DNA of 5,453 nt, taken from assembly GCA_003554345.1 (NCBI GenBank), contig PWGE01000267.1, positions 1 through 5,453 of the forward strand, given 5' to 3'. Below are positions 1 to 5,083 of this stretch, piece by piece (the first letter of the stretch is position 1; every line of letters begins with the position of its first letter). The position numbers were made by a program, and so were the translations under genes. The notes under the pieces were generated by a model that ran no database searches, was not told the origin of the DNA, and saw only the letters and a list, made by a program, of their open reading frames with translations. The stretch is from Candidatus Sumerlaeota bacterium (GTDB lineage: Bacteria; Sumerlaeota; T1SED10-198M).

Positions 1-134
1 AGTGTGGCTTCCTATTGATGCAAAACCTCATTACTATTTCCCGTATAATGGGCAATATCACCGAATGCACAACTTGAGTCGTTCTTCATATACTCATGCC
101 GAGGTCAGGAAGTCTGACTTTGTATTTTGTAGAG
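1..134. other. Left-edge spacer, no supported gene
   Basis: One plus-strand frame is open from the left edge to a TGA at 260-262. It could be the tail of an upstream gene for its first 30 or so codons, because a stretch rich in Tyr, Pro and His (around YYFPYNGQYHRM) looks natural. The same frame then runs straight through the repeat that begins near 135, has no ribosome site and has no family resemblance that I recognise. I therefore do not call a gene here. No promoter or RNA fold was recognised before position 134. Confidence 0.4.
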
Positions 135-461
135 TTTTATTTTCAGAGGAGTTATTCACGCTGATGCAGACATCAGCGCCACCAATAATGAAAACAAAAA
201 TAATCCAGAAAAAGAAAGTATCATGCAAGGAGCCCGCAAGAGTCGCAAATCCGCCAGAGTGAACTTTCAGAAATACCATGACAAATATTTTGAAAGACAC
301 GTCAAATTATCTCAGGGTAGAGACGCAATATTTTGCGTCTCAAAAGGATCTATTTTCAGAGGAGTTATTCGTGGCAGGACGAGAGCTGATTTTTGTTGTT
401 CTTTCCCATTCTGACTACTGTCTCCTGTATTCTGACTACTGAAGATAGTTTTATTTTCAGG
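135..461 (+). repeat. Composite intergenic repeat, copy L1
   Basis: This segment shares an ordered set of modules with 3561-3812. Module 1 is the GGAGTTATT block at 148-192, 34 of 45 bases identical to 3567-3611 by hand count. Module 2 is AATCCGCCA near 249. Module 3 is a variable middle holding a hairpin (320-341). Module 4 is TTCCCATTCTGACTNCTG (403-420). Module 5 is TAGTTTTATTTTCAG (446-460). Positions 429-460 match 3776-3807 at 29 of 32 bases. L1 is also internally repeated: the 20-mer at 138-157 recurs exactly at 351-370, and ATTCTGACTACTG occurs at 408-420 and 429-441. It looks like a degenerate dispersed element. I do not know a named family for it. Confidence 0.75.
320..341. repeat. 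Perfect 9-bp palindrome (GAGACGCAA type)
   Basis: GAGACGCAA (320-328) and TTGCGTCTC (333-341) pair perfectly around a 4-base loop TATT. Palindromes of the general form GTAGAGACGCAA...TTGCGTCTC are, from memory, common interspersed repeats in many bacterial genomes, probably REP- or MITE-like. It sits in the variable middle of L1. There is no U-tract after it in the plus direction, so I do not call it a terminator. Confidence 0.6.
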
Positions 462-604
462 CATGAACGCGATAGAAAACCAGGCTGGCATTATGCCTTT
501 GTGCTTACTTTAGCTGGCGGATATTCCCCCAATATATGGATGACCATTATTTATATGCTCACAAAAAGACTCATTTAATAAACAGGGGGCTGATAATATA
601 CCCT
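462..604. other. Spacer with no recognisable gene
   Basis: Between the repeat and the thioredoxin promoter, all six frames are short and without family resemblance. One plus-strand frame reaches 578 from inside the repeat but has no ribosome site. I see no RNA fold or palindrome in this stretch. Confidence 0.5.
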
Positions 605-645
605 TTGACTTGCCGTGAAAATACCTTATTATTCTAATAAGGTAT
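605..645 (+). promoter_or_regulatory. Promoter with palindrome over the -10 box, upstream of thioredoxin-like gene
   Basis: TTGACT (605-610) and TATTAT (627-632) are separated by 16 bases, a good sigma-70-type pair. An 11-bp perfect inverted repeat, ATACCTTATTA (621-631) and TAATAAGGTAT (635-645) with spacer TTC, covers the -10 box and the expected start of transcription. The position suits a repressor operator. It could alternatively be an AU-rich 5' hairpin in the transcript. It is not followed by a T-run, so a terminator is unlikely. The ribosome site AAAGGAG (655-661) lies 8 bases before the ATG at 670. Confidence 0.55.
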
Positions 646-669
646 AAACTTCTCAAAGGAGAAAGTTTC

Positions 670-1092
670 ATGAAATTCAAAAGAACAGTATTATTAATCG
701 GTATAATGATAATGGGTGTATTGCTCATGGCTGGTAATGAGACCATGGATGAGAAAATTGCAGAGTTGCGTGAGCAAGCGGAAGAAGAAGAGAAACTGGT
801 CTTGCTTTATTTTACAGCTGAGTGGTGTCCTCCCTGTCAGCTTATGAAAGAGAACGTATTACCTGAAGAGGCTGTGCAGGAAGCTATAGAGGCTGATTAT
901 CTCTTCCTTAAAATTGATGTGGATGAGGAACCTGAAACTGCCACGCAATATGAAGTTCGGGGTGTCCCCTATATGCTGATCGTTGATCCGGAAGGTGAGC
1001 GGGTAAGCAGTTTTTCCGGATACCGGGAAAAAGAACAATATATAGAAACCATTCAGGAGATTGCCGAAGAATACCGGGAGGAGCAGGAATAG
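670..1092 (+). CDS. Thioredoxin-fold protein with N-terminal signal or anchor
   Basis: This 140-residue protein is a thioredoxin-like thiol-disulfide oxidoreductase, probably acting at or outside the membrane. Residues 2-5 are basic (K2, K4, R5) and 7-21 form one hydrophobic segment, either a signal peptide ending near AGN or an uncleaved anchor. A very acidic helical linker (26-42) follows. The thioredoxin core starts with LLYFTAEWCPPC: the active-site cysteines are C53 and C56, and the two intervening residues are both Pro. GVP at 98-100 supplies the cis-proline opposite the active site. The C-terminus (118-140) is a charged helix. CPPC and the tight family spacing make redox activity likely. 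The substrate is unknown, since no Dsb, cytochrome-maturation or peroxidase gene is adjacent. It appears to be transcribed alone from the promoter just upstream. The start at 670 is supported by AAAGGAG at an 8-base spacing. Confidence 0.9.
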   Translation: MKFKRTVLLIGIMIMGVLLMAGNETMDEKIAELREQAEEEEKLVLLYFTAEWCPPCQLMKENVLPEEAVQEAIEADYLFLKIDVDEEPETATQYEVRGVPYMLIVDPEGERVSSFSGYREKEQYIETIQEIAEEYREEQE

Positions 1093-1270
1093 TTTTCTGA
1101 TCATGCATGGTGTTTTGTGACAGGATCTATACCATCTCTGAAAATAAAACCCCGGAAAAGATGTTATACACCGATGATACGGTGATGAAATCAAGATAAG
1201 ATCAGAAAACATAAGAAACCAGAAAATTTGCATCGATGAACAGGATGGAGAGGATTTAGACAGCCGAAAA

Positions 1271-1354
1271 AAGACACAGAACCCGTAGAATATCGATATA
1301 CGGGATGATGAGAAATCAGAAAACATTTCTCTCATAATTTTTACTCTGTGTCTT
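1271..1354 (+). ncRNA. Candidate structured RNA (three-way junction)
   Basis: AAGACACAGA (1271-1280) and TCTGTGTCTT (1345-1354) form a perfect 10-bp closing helix. It encloses two hairpins. Hairpin one is CCCGTA (1282-1287) with TACGGG (1299-1304) and an 11-base loop. Hairpin two is ATGAGAAAT (1308-1316) with 1325-1335, a 9-bp stem with two bulged bases (1331-1332) and an 8-base loop. An outer 7-bp match, ATAAGAT (1196-1202) with ATCTTAT (1374-1380), could extend the fold to about 187 nt. A weak terminator follows. The sense strand is inferred from that terminator and the flanking plus-strand genes. No known family was recognised in the bases. A 3' UTR element or a 6S-like RNA are both possible. 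Confidence 0.35.
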
Positions 1355-1382
1355 CGAACCACTGCATTATACAATCTTATTC

Positions 1383-1409
1383 AAAACTTTTTAGGGGTTT
1401 TATTTTTTT
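1383..1409 (+). terminator. Weak intrinsic terminator
   Basis: AAAAC (1383-1387) pairs with GTTTT (1397-1401), with two G-T pairs inside and a 5-base loop. A1402 and a run of seven T (1403-1409) follow. The stem is weak, but the T-run is convincing. It would end either the thioredoxin transcript or a separate RNA covering 1271-1354. Confidence 0.4.
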
Positions 1410-1413
1410 GAGC

Positions 1414-1490
1414 TTGATGTTGTTGCATCCCGGGGTAAGATATATTCAGATTGTTGAGTTGCTACAGGAGAGAGGATGAGAAGTTATTGA
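1414..1490 (+). promoter_or_regulatory. Leader of the cyclo-ligase gene: weak promoter and SD-led minigene
   Basis: TTGATG (1414-1419) and TAAGAT (1436-1441), 16 bases apart, are a possible weak promoter; TATATT (1441-1446) is another -10 choice. Downstream, AGGAG (1466-1470) sits 5 bases before an ATG at 1476. That ATG opens a four-codon frame, M-R-S-Y, closed by TGA at 1488-1490. It is in the same frame as the cyclo-ligase start at 1506, which itself has no good ribosome site. The minigene could couple translation, or it could be chance. Confidence 0.3.
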
Positions 1491-1505
1491 AAAGCTTATA
1501 ACTGT

Positions 1506-2081
1506 ATGATAGCTGACTTTACCACTATGAAGCGTAAGCAAGAACTTCGTTCATTTTATAGGGCCAGAAGGGAGAGTCTTTTACCGGAAGCCCGTAAACT
1601 GCAATCCTTTCGTGTTGAGAAGAAAATATTCTTCAATCTCCCCGAAAAAGGGTATGTAGCAAGTTATTATTCCATAAAATATGAACTTAATATGTGGCAT
1701 CTTAACGAGAGATTAGCCAGCGAAGAACGCCTTGTATTACCATTTACTCAGAATGATTTTTCTTTGCGTCTTTATCTTGTGAAAGACCTTGAAAAAGATA
1801 TAAGCGTTGACGATAAAGGTATCCCGGCTCCTGATCCACAACGTTGTCCGGAAGTGGAGCCTGATAAGGTGAAAGCGATTATTGTGCCGGGGCTTGCTTT
1901 TGACATGGATAATTATCGGCTGGGCTATGGAAAAGGGTGTTATGATAAGTTGCTGGCGGGATTGGATAACGTGATGAAGATAGGTGTGACCTTCGATGAG
2001 TGCCTTACCGAAAAACTTCCACATACCGAAAATGATGTACCGGTGGACATTGTTTTAACAGCGGAGAAATCTTTACCTTAA
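1506..2081 (+). CDS. fau: 5-formyltetrahydrofolate cyclo-ligase (5,10-methenyl-THF synthetase)
   Basis: This cytosolic enzyme converts 5-formyltetrahydrofolate and ATP to 5,10-methenyltetrahydrofolate, returning the stored folate to one-carbon metabolism. The length is 191 residues, normal for the family. The N-terminal KRKQELRSFYRARRESL (9-25) is the usual basic ATP-binding opening. SIKYELN (56-62) holds the conserved Glu of the folate-binding region. GIPAP (105-109) matches the family GIPEP motif. PGLAFD (128-133) and RLGYGKGCYDK (138-148) form the signature phosphate/Mg-ATP loop, and NDVPVD (176-181) matches the closing D-x-x-x-D. The usual Gly before RLG is replaced by N136-Y137. The start is uncertain: the ATG at 1506 and the ATG at 1527 (MKRKQELR, closest to typical family N-termini) both lack a strong ribosome site. 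A structured RNA candidate lies upstream, and no downstream partner shares its strand. Confidence 0.95.
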   Translation: MIADFTTMKRKQELRSFYRARRESLLPEARKLQSFRVEKKIFFNLPEKGYVASYYSIKYELNMWHLNERLASEERLVLPFTQNDFSLRLYLVKDLEKDISVDDKGIPAPDPQRCPEVEPDKVKAIIVPGLAFDMDNYRLGYGKGCYDKLLAGLDNVMKIGVTFDECLTEKLPHTENDVPVDIVLTAEKSLP

Positions 2082-2105
2082 AGATGCTTTCTCTATGTTT
2101 CTTTC
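2064..2105 (+). terminator. Possible terminator overlapping the cyclo-ligase stop
   Basis: GAGAAATCTTTA (2064-2075) pairs with TAAAGA (2079-2084) and TTTCTC (2088-2093). This makes a 12-bp stem with a 3-base bulge and a 3-base loop that straddles the TAA stop. A T-rich tract (TATGTTTCTTTC) follows. The stem is AT-rich and the tract is interrupted, so the call is tentative. Confidence 0.3.
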
Positions 2106-2394
2106 ACAATAATCGGAGAGGTTATCTTTATCCGGGCAACAGTATGTTCCTTCCAGGTTAGGATGGGCTTTTTCTAAAGCTGGTGAATAAAACCATTCCA
2201 GAAAAACTGCTGGATAACCATTTCCTTTCGCTCATTGATTGTTTCAGACAGACTCTGTGTCATTATAAAACTTCTTCCAATGGTATGTGGACTGTGAGCA
2301 AATGCTCATTTCAAAATCTCTCAGGTATTTTAGAGTTAAAGCAGAGCATCACAACAGAATTAAAAAATTTTAGAACATGATTCAGAGACGGCGG
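2082..2394 (-). other. Gene-less spacer with a possible decayed minus-strand reading frame
   Basis: No intact gene is supported here. One minus-strand frame, read from 2369 to a TAA at 2075-2073, looks protein-like but is broken by three TGA codons (2351-2349, 2246-2244 and 2234-2232) and has no start codon after the last of them. Its final 51 codons include the segment FLEWFYSPALEKAHPNLEG and a CCPDKDNLSDYC cysteine cluster. It lies downstream of, and on the same strand as, the DUF2752 gene. It may be a relic of a third gene of that group, or chance: a 51-codon opening is not rare. A plus-strand 65-codon frame over the same bases has a GTG start and no ribosome site. Confidence 0.25.
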
Positions 2395-2811
2395 TTACAA
2401 GTTTCTCATAATTCCGTACAAAAGTACCAGGATAAAAAGGGTTAATAAAATGGCTATGAGTGTTTTCTTGCGGTTAGAAAAGAGGGGTAAAAAAACAAAA
2501 ACAGGAATGATGAGTACTATAATGTTTGTTTCCAATCCTTCGCGAACCCTGCCTTCAAAAATCAACTGCAGGGCTGTCAATAAACCGCAGCCCGGACAGT
2601 AAAGCCCCGTGATAGAATGGAAAGGACAGACTATGAAGCTGGTTAAACCGATTCTCTCAAGAAGTGGAATGGTAAGGGGAATAAGAAGAATAGCAAGTGC
2701 TATCAAGAAAGAGATGATACGCGGCTTTGTAGAAAAAATTTTTTCTCGAACAAATGTACAGGCTGTACAATAAAAAGTTTTCTGGCGGTTATTTTGATCT
2801 GTTGGAACCAT
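2395..2811 (-). CDS. DUF2752 family small membrane protein
   Basis: This 138-residue membrane protein of unknown function is recognised by the DUF2752 signature CPFHSITGLYCPGCG (62-76), whose cysteines are C62, C72 and C75. Three membrane segments can be seen, at about 32-50, 96-111 and 117-134, so the Cys motif lies in the first loop or at the membrane face. The N-terminal tail has another C-x-x-C (C15, C18), which is not typical as far as I know and could bind metal together with the signature cysteines. The family usually continues CGLTRA or CGMTRA; here it reads CGLLTA, so the usual Thr-Arg is missing. The gene follows the zinc-ribbon/TM2-like gene on the same strand with an 85-bp gap, so co-transcription is plausible. 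DUF2752 genes are often found beside TM2 or CD225-type genes. No strong ribosome site precedes the ATG. Confidence 0.85.
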   Translation of the reverse strand: MVPTDQNNRQKTFYCTACTFVREKIFSTKPRIISFLIALAILLIPLTIPLLERIGLTSFIVCPFHSITGLYCPGCGLLTALQLIFEGRVREGLETNIIVLIIPVFVFLPLFSNRKKTLIAILLTLFILVLLYGIMRNL

Positions 2812-2896
2812 TTTTGATTGAAAGTGATTTTGTCAATGATTTTTTGTTTACTCGGACAGGTTTATTTATGAATGTAGAGAAGGCTGATTTAATATT

Positions 2897-3466
2897 TTAT
2901 CTGACAGGCGGCTGACTGTTGGCGGCACCGATTATACAACAGATATGTAAAATAATTCCTGGTAGAATACACAGGGAATAGCTGAGTAATGTGAGCACCA
3001 ACCAGACAATTCCAGTCCCTACCTGTCCTTTGTACATTTGACCGGCTCCCGGTAATAACAGGCTTAAGAGGGCGGCTATGCCGGGATTCCATGTATTGGT
3101 CGGAGAAGGCTTTGATGATAAGGGGGATACTTCCCCTTTCTGAATTGGTTCACCACAATGGGGACAAGCTGTTGCCCTGCTGGAAATTTTGTTTCCGCAG
3201 GTGATGCAAAAAATTAAGTCAGGATGATTGCTTGTACTATCAGGTTCTGTGATTTCTTTATCTCTTGTATTTTGGGGCTCATTGTTAATGGTACTTTCAT
3301 CAGGGTCTAAAGGCACTTCATACTTTACCACTCTGTCGTCACGATTGCTTAGACTGAAAAAAATAATACATGCTATTATCACGAGGATAAGTATTGTCGA
3401 AACAATGAGTAAGGGAGAAGTTCCGTGAAAAATTTCAGGAATATCGTATAAGAAAAAGTCAATCAT
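2897..3466 (-). CDS. Zinc-ribbon protein with N-terminal anchor and C-terminal TM2-like domain
   Basis: In the 189-residue form, residues 18-39 make one membrane span, followed by a polar, acidic and Asn-rich linker (41-85). A four-cysteine zinc ribbon follows (C87-x2-C90 and C101-x2-C104), then a Pro/Ser linker. The C-terminal hydrophobic module (126-182) begins WNPGIAALLSLLLPGAGQMYKGQ. It resembles the TM2-like domains of small bacterial membrane proteins, whose motif runs from a helix through PG-x-GQ-x-Y to a second hairpin of helices. Function is unknown; roles in membrane organisation or protein quality control are guesses. I chose the ATG at 3466, preceded by a weak GGAA. An in-frame GTG at 3490 would add eight residues but lacks a spaced ribosome site. 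CTGACA and TTTTAT (3534-3529 and 3511-3506, 17 apart) are a possible promoter. It is followed by the DUF2752 gene. Confidence 0.75.
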   Translation of the reverse strand: MIDFFLYDIPEIFHGTSPLLIVSTILILVIIACIIFFSLSNRDDRVVKYEVPLDPDESTINNEPQNTRDKEITEPDSTSNHPDLIFCITCGNKISSRATACPHCGEPIQKGEVSPLSSKPSPTNTWNPGIAALLSLLLPGAGQMYKGQVGTGIVWLVLTLLSYSLCILPGIILHICCIIGAANSQPPVR

Positions 3467-3560
3467 CTTTATTTCCAAGGGGGTAATCACCCATTATTGT
3501 ACACCATAAAAGTGATAATTTAATCTGTTGTCAGAGAAAAAAAGCTAACATAGGCGGACT

Positions 3561-3812
3561 TTTAAAGGAGTTATTTACACCGACGCTGAAGTTGGCGCCA
3601 GCAATGATGAATCCGCCAAAGGCAGACTTTCGGAATAAATGTGACTGATAGGACCAATAAGACCGATAGGACGTACAAGACTGAAGAATTAAGAGTTGTA
3701 ATATTTCCGGGAGTGCTTTTTTTTCGCACTTGCGTGACTTGACTTTTCGAGATCTGGTCTCTGGCGTTCATTCCCATTCTGACTCCTGAGGGTAGTTTTA
3801 TTTTCAGAGGAG
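3561..3812 (+). repeat. Composite intergenic repeat, copy L2
   Basis: This is the second copy of the element seen at 135-461, in the same orientation. The GGAGTTATT block is at 3567-3611, AATCCGCCA at 3610-3618, and a variable middle holds a 9-bp minisatellite (3643-3687) and a small hairpin (AGTGC 3712-3716, GCACT 3726-3730). TTCCCATTCTGACTCCTG is at 3771-3788 and the AGTTTTATTTTCAGAGGAG block at 3794-3812, the latter identical over 19 bases to 133-151. The span from the first to the last module is about 240 bp here against about 310 bp in L1; the middle accounts for the difference. The two copies bracket the thioredoxin, cyclo-ligase and DUF2752/TM2 genes as direct repeats. Confidence 0.75.
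3643..3687 (+). repeat. Degenerate 9-bp tandem repeat, five units
   Basis: Five consecutive 9-base units all begin with GAC: GACTGATAG, GACCAATAA, GACCGATAG, GACGTACAA and GACTGAAGA. In-frame stops on the plus strand rule out a peptide repeat there. The array lies in the variable middle of L2 and has no counterpart in L1, so it explains part of the divergence between the copies. Confidence 0.6.
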
Positions 3813-3864
3813 GGGTGGCACCTGAATATTTGCCGGTATTAATTTACAATCATTCCATCCGTAG

Positions 3865-3886
3865 GGGCAGACCTGCGTGTCTGCCC
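3865..3886. repeat. Palindromic GGGCAGAC repeat
   Basis: GGGCAGAC (3865-3872) pairs perfectly with GTCTGCCC (3879-3886) around a 6-base loop CTGCGT. The form GTAGGGGCAGACCTGCGTG followed by TCTGCCC is, from memory, a widespread interspersed bacterial palindrome, seen in many unrelated genomes. It lies between L2 and the adenosine deaminase promoter. No T-run follows, so it is not a clear terminator. Confidence 0.6.
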
Positions 3887-3961
3887 GCATGCATTGTAAC
3901 CCCGAAGTATAGAACAGGGAAGCCAATCATATCTATCCTTCCCTATCGTATGTTTGTCATG

Positions 3962-4012
3962 TTGCTTTATTATCTAAATTGCTTATACTTGTAAAATTAC
4001 GCTTTTAAGGAG
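3962..4012 (+). promoter_or_regulatory. Promoter and ribosome site of adenosine deaminase
   Basis: TTGCTT (3962-3967) and TATACT (3984-3989) are 16 bases apart and form a reasonable sigma-70-type promoter. AAGGAG (4007-4012) lies 6 bases before the ATG at 4019 and fixes the start. A 7-bp inverted repeat (AGGGAAG 3916-3922, CTTCCCT 3938-3944) lies upstream of the -35. I saw no purine-riboswitch core. Confidence 0.5.
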
Positions 4013-4018
4013 TATAAC

Positions 4019-5083
4019 ATGGACATAAAGCGCGAAGAAATATTAGAACTACCTAAAACCGACCTGCATCTTCACCTGGATGGTTCGATGAGACTGGAAA
4101 CCATCCTGGAACTGGCAGATAAGCAAAAAATCAGGCTTCCTGCCAATGATGCAGATAAACTCAAAAAGTTACTGGTAAAGAAGAATAGTAAGAACCTGGT
4201 GGAATATCTCGAAGCTTTTCAATATCCTCTTCAGGTTTTACAAACGGCGGAAGCTCTGTATCGGGCGACATATGAGCTGTGTGAGGATGCTCACGCTGAA
4301 AATGTCAGGTATCTTGAACTACGTTTTGCGCCTGTTCTTCATACTCAAAAAGGTTTGCGTCTTACTGAAATTGTCATGCCGGTCCTTGATGCCATGAAAA
4401 AGGCATATCGTGATTTTGGAATTGAATCCGGATTGATTTTATGTGCCATGCGTCATATGGATCCCGATGTTTCCATGCGTACGGCTGAACTGGCTGTTGC
4501 TTTTAAAAATAAAGGGGTGGTGGGTTTTGATTTAGCGGGCGCTGAAAAAGATTATCCTGCTAAATACCATCGGGATGCTTTTTTCCTCATATTGAATAAC
4601 AATATCAACTGTACTATTCACGCCGGTGAAGCGTATGGCCCGGAAAGTATTGCCCAGGCGATTCATTATTGCGGGGCTCATCGGTTGGGACACGGAACCA
4701 GGCTTGTTGAGGATGGGGATCTCCTGAATTATGTGAACGATCACCGCATTCCGCTGGAAATATGTTTAAACAGCAATCTTCATACTCATTCTGTCTCTTC
4801 ATTGTCGGAACACCCTTTTCGGCTGTATTATGATTATGGAATGAGGGTGACCCTGAATACTGATAACCGAACTATTTCCGATACCACCATGACGGATGAA
4901 CTTTATACGGCTTATAAGGCGTATAATATGTCGCGGGATGAGGTGAGCAATATCATCCTGTATGGCTTTAAAAGCACTTTCCAATCGTATAAAGCCAAAT
5001 CCAGCATGATTAACGAAGCTTTAACGCCTTTGCGTAATTTTGCTGAAAAAGGGGGGAAAGCCACTAATCATGAAGTCCTGTAG
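4019..5083 (+). CDS. add: Adenosine deaminase
   Basis: This zinc-dependent cytosolic TIM-barrel enzyme of purine salvage deaminates adenosine and 2'-deoxyadenosine to inosine and deoxyinosine. It has 354 residues, the normal length. All expected active-site features are visible. DLHLHLDGS (15-23) gives zinc ligands H17 and H19; HAGEAYGP (201-208) gives zinc ligand H201 and the catalytic E204; GHG (224-226) gives H225, which activates the water; LNTDN (279-283) gives zinc ligand D282. The residue after D282 is N283, where animal enzymes have a second Asp that contacts the purine; Asn there is common in bacterial members as I recall them. DLAGAE (171-176) matches the substrate-contacting Gly region. 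Close relatives such as AMP deaminase or adenine deaminase fit less well in length and motif spacing. Promoter and AAGGAG lie directly upstream. The 3' end overlaps the convergent phosphatase gene by 16 bp. The protein contains no Trp. Confidence 0.95.
   Translation: MDIKREEILELPKTDLHLHLDGSMRLETILELADKQKIRLPANDADKLKKLLVKKNSKNLVEYLEAFQYPLQVLQTAEALYRATYELCEDAHAENVRYLELRFAPVLHTQKGLRLTEIVMPVLDAMKKAYRDFGIESGLILCAMRHMDPDVSMRTAELAVAFKNKGVVGFDLAGAEKDYPAKYHRDAFFLILNNNINCTIHAGEAYGPESIAQAIHYCGAHRLGHGTRLVEDGDLLNYVNDHRIPLEICLNSNLHTHSVSSLSEHPFRLYYDYGMRVTLNTDNRTISDTTMTDELYTAYKAYNMSRDEVSNIILYGFKSTFQSYKAKSSMINEALTPLRNFAEKGGKATNHEVL

Noticed and set aside
2-262. Open plus-strand frame of 86 codons at the left edge
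   Set aside because: It runs through repeat L1 and has no ribosome site or family motif; only its first 30 or so codons might be the tail of an outside gene.
135-461. CRISPR array
   Set aside because: Repeat units are short and irregularly spaced, and no cas gene is present.
859-1374. Long minus-strand frame of 171 codons
   Set aside because: It lies antisense to the thioredoxin-like gene and the structured spacer, is rich in Phe, Ser and Arg in an unnatural way, and matches no family.
2073-2369. TGA as a sense codon (recoding or alternative code)
   Set aside because: TGG is used for Trp in several genes, the phosphatase ends naturally at TGA, and the six called genes need no TGA read-through.
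2183-2380. Plus-strand 65-codon frame after the cyclo-ligase gene
   Set aside because: It has a GTG start without a ribosome site and no recognisable motif, and the opposite strand is at least as protein-like.
3571-3777. Minus-strand 68-codon frame
   Set aside because: It is entirely within repeat L2 and its minisatellite, so it is best explained as a repeat artefact.
3900-4018. Purine riboswitch in front of adenosine deaminase
   Set aside because: No purine-aptamer core or matching three-helix fold was seen; only a 7-bp inverted repeat with a 15-base loop upstream of the promoter.
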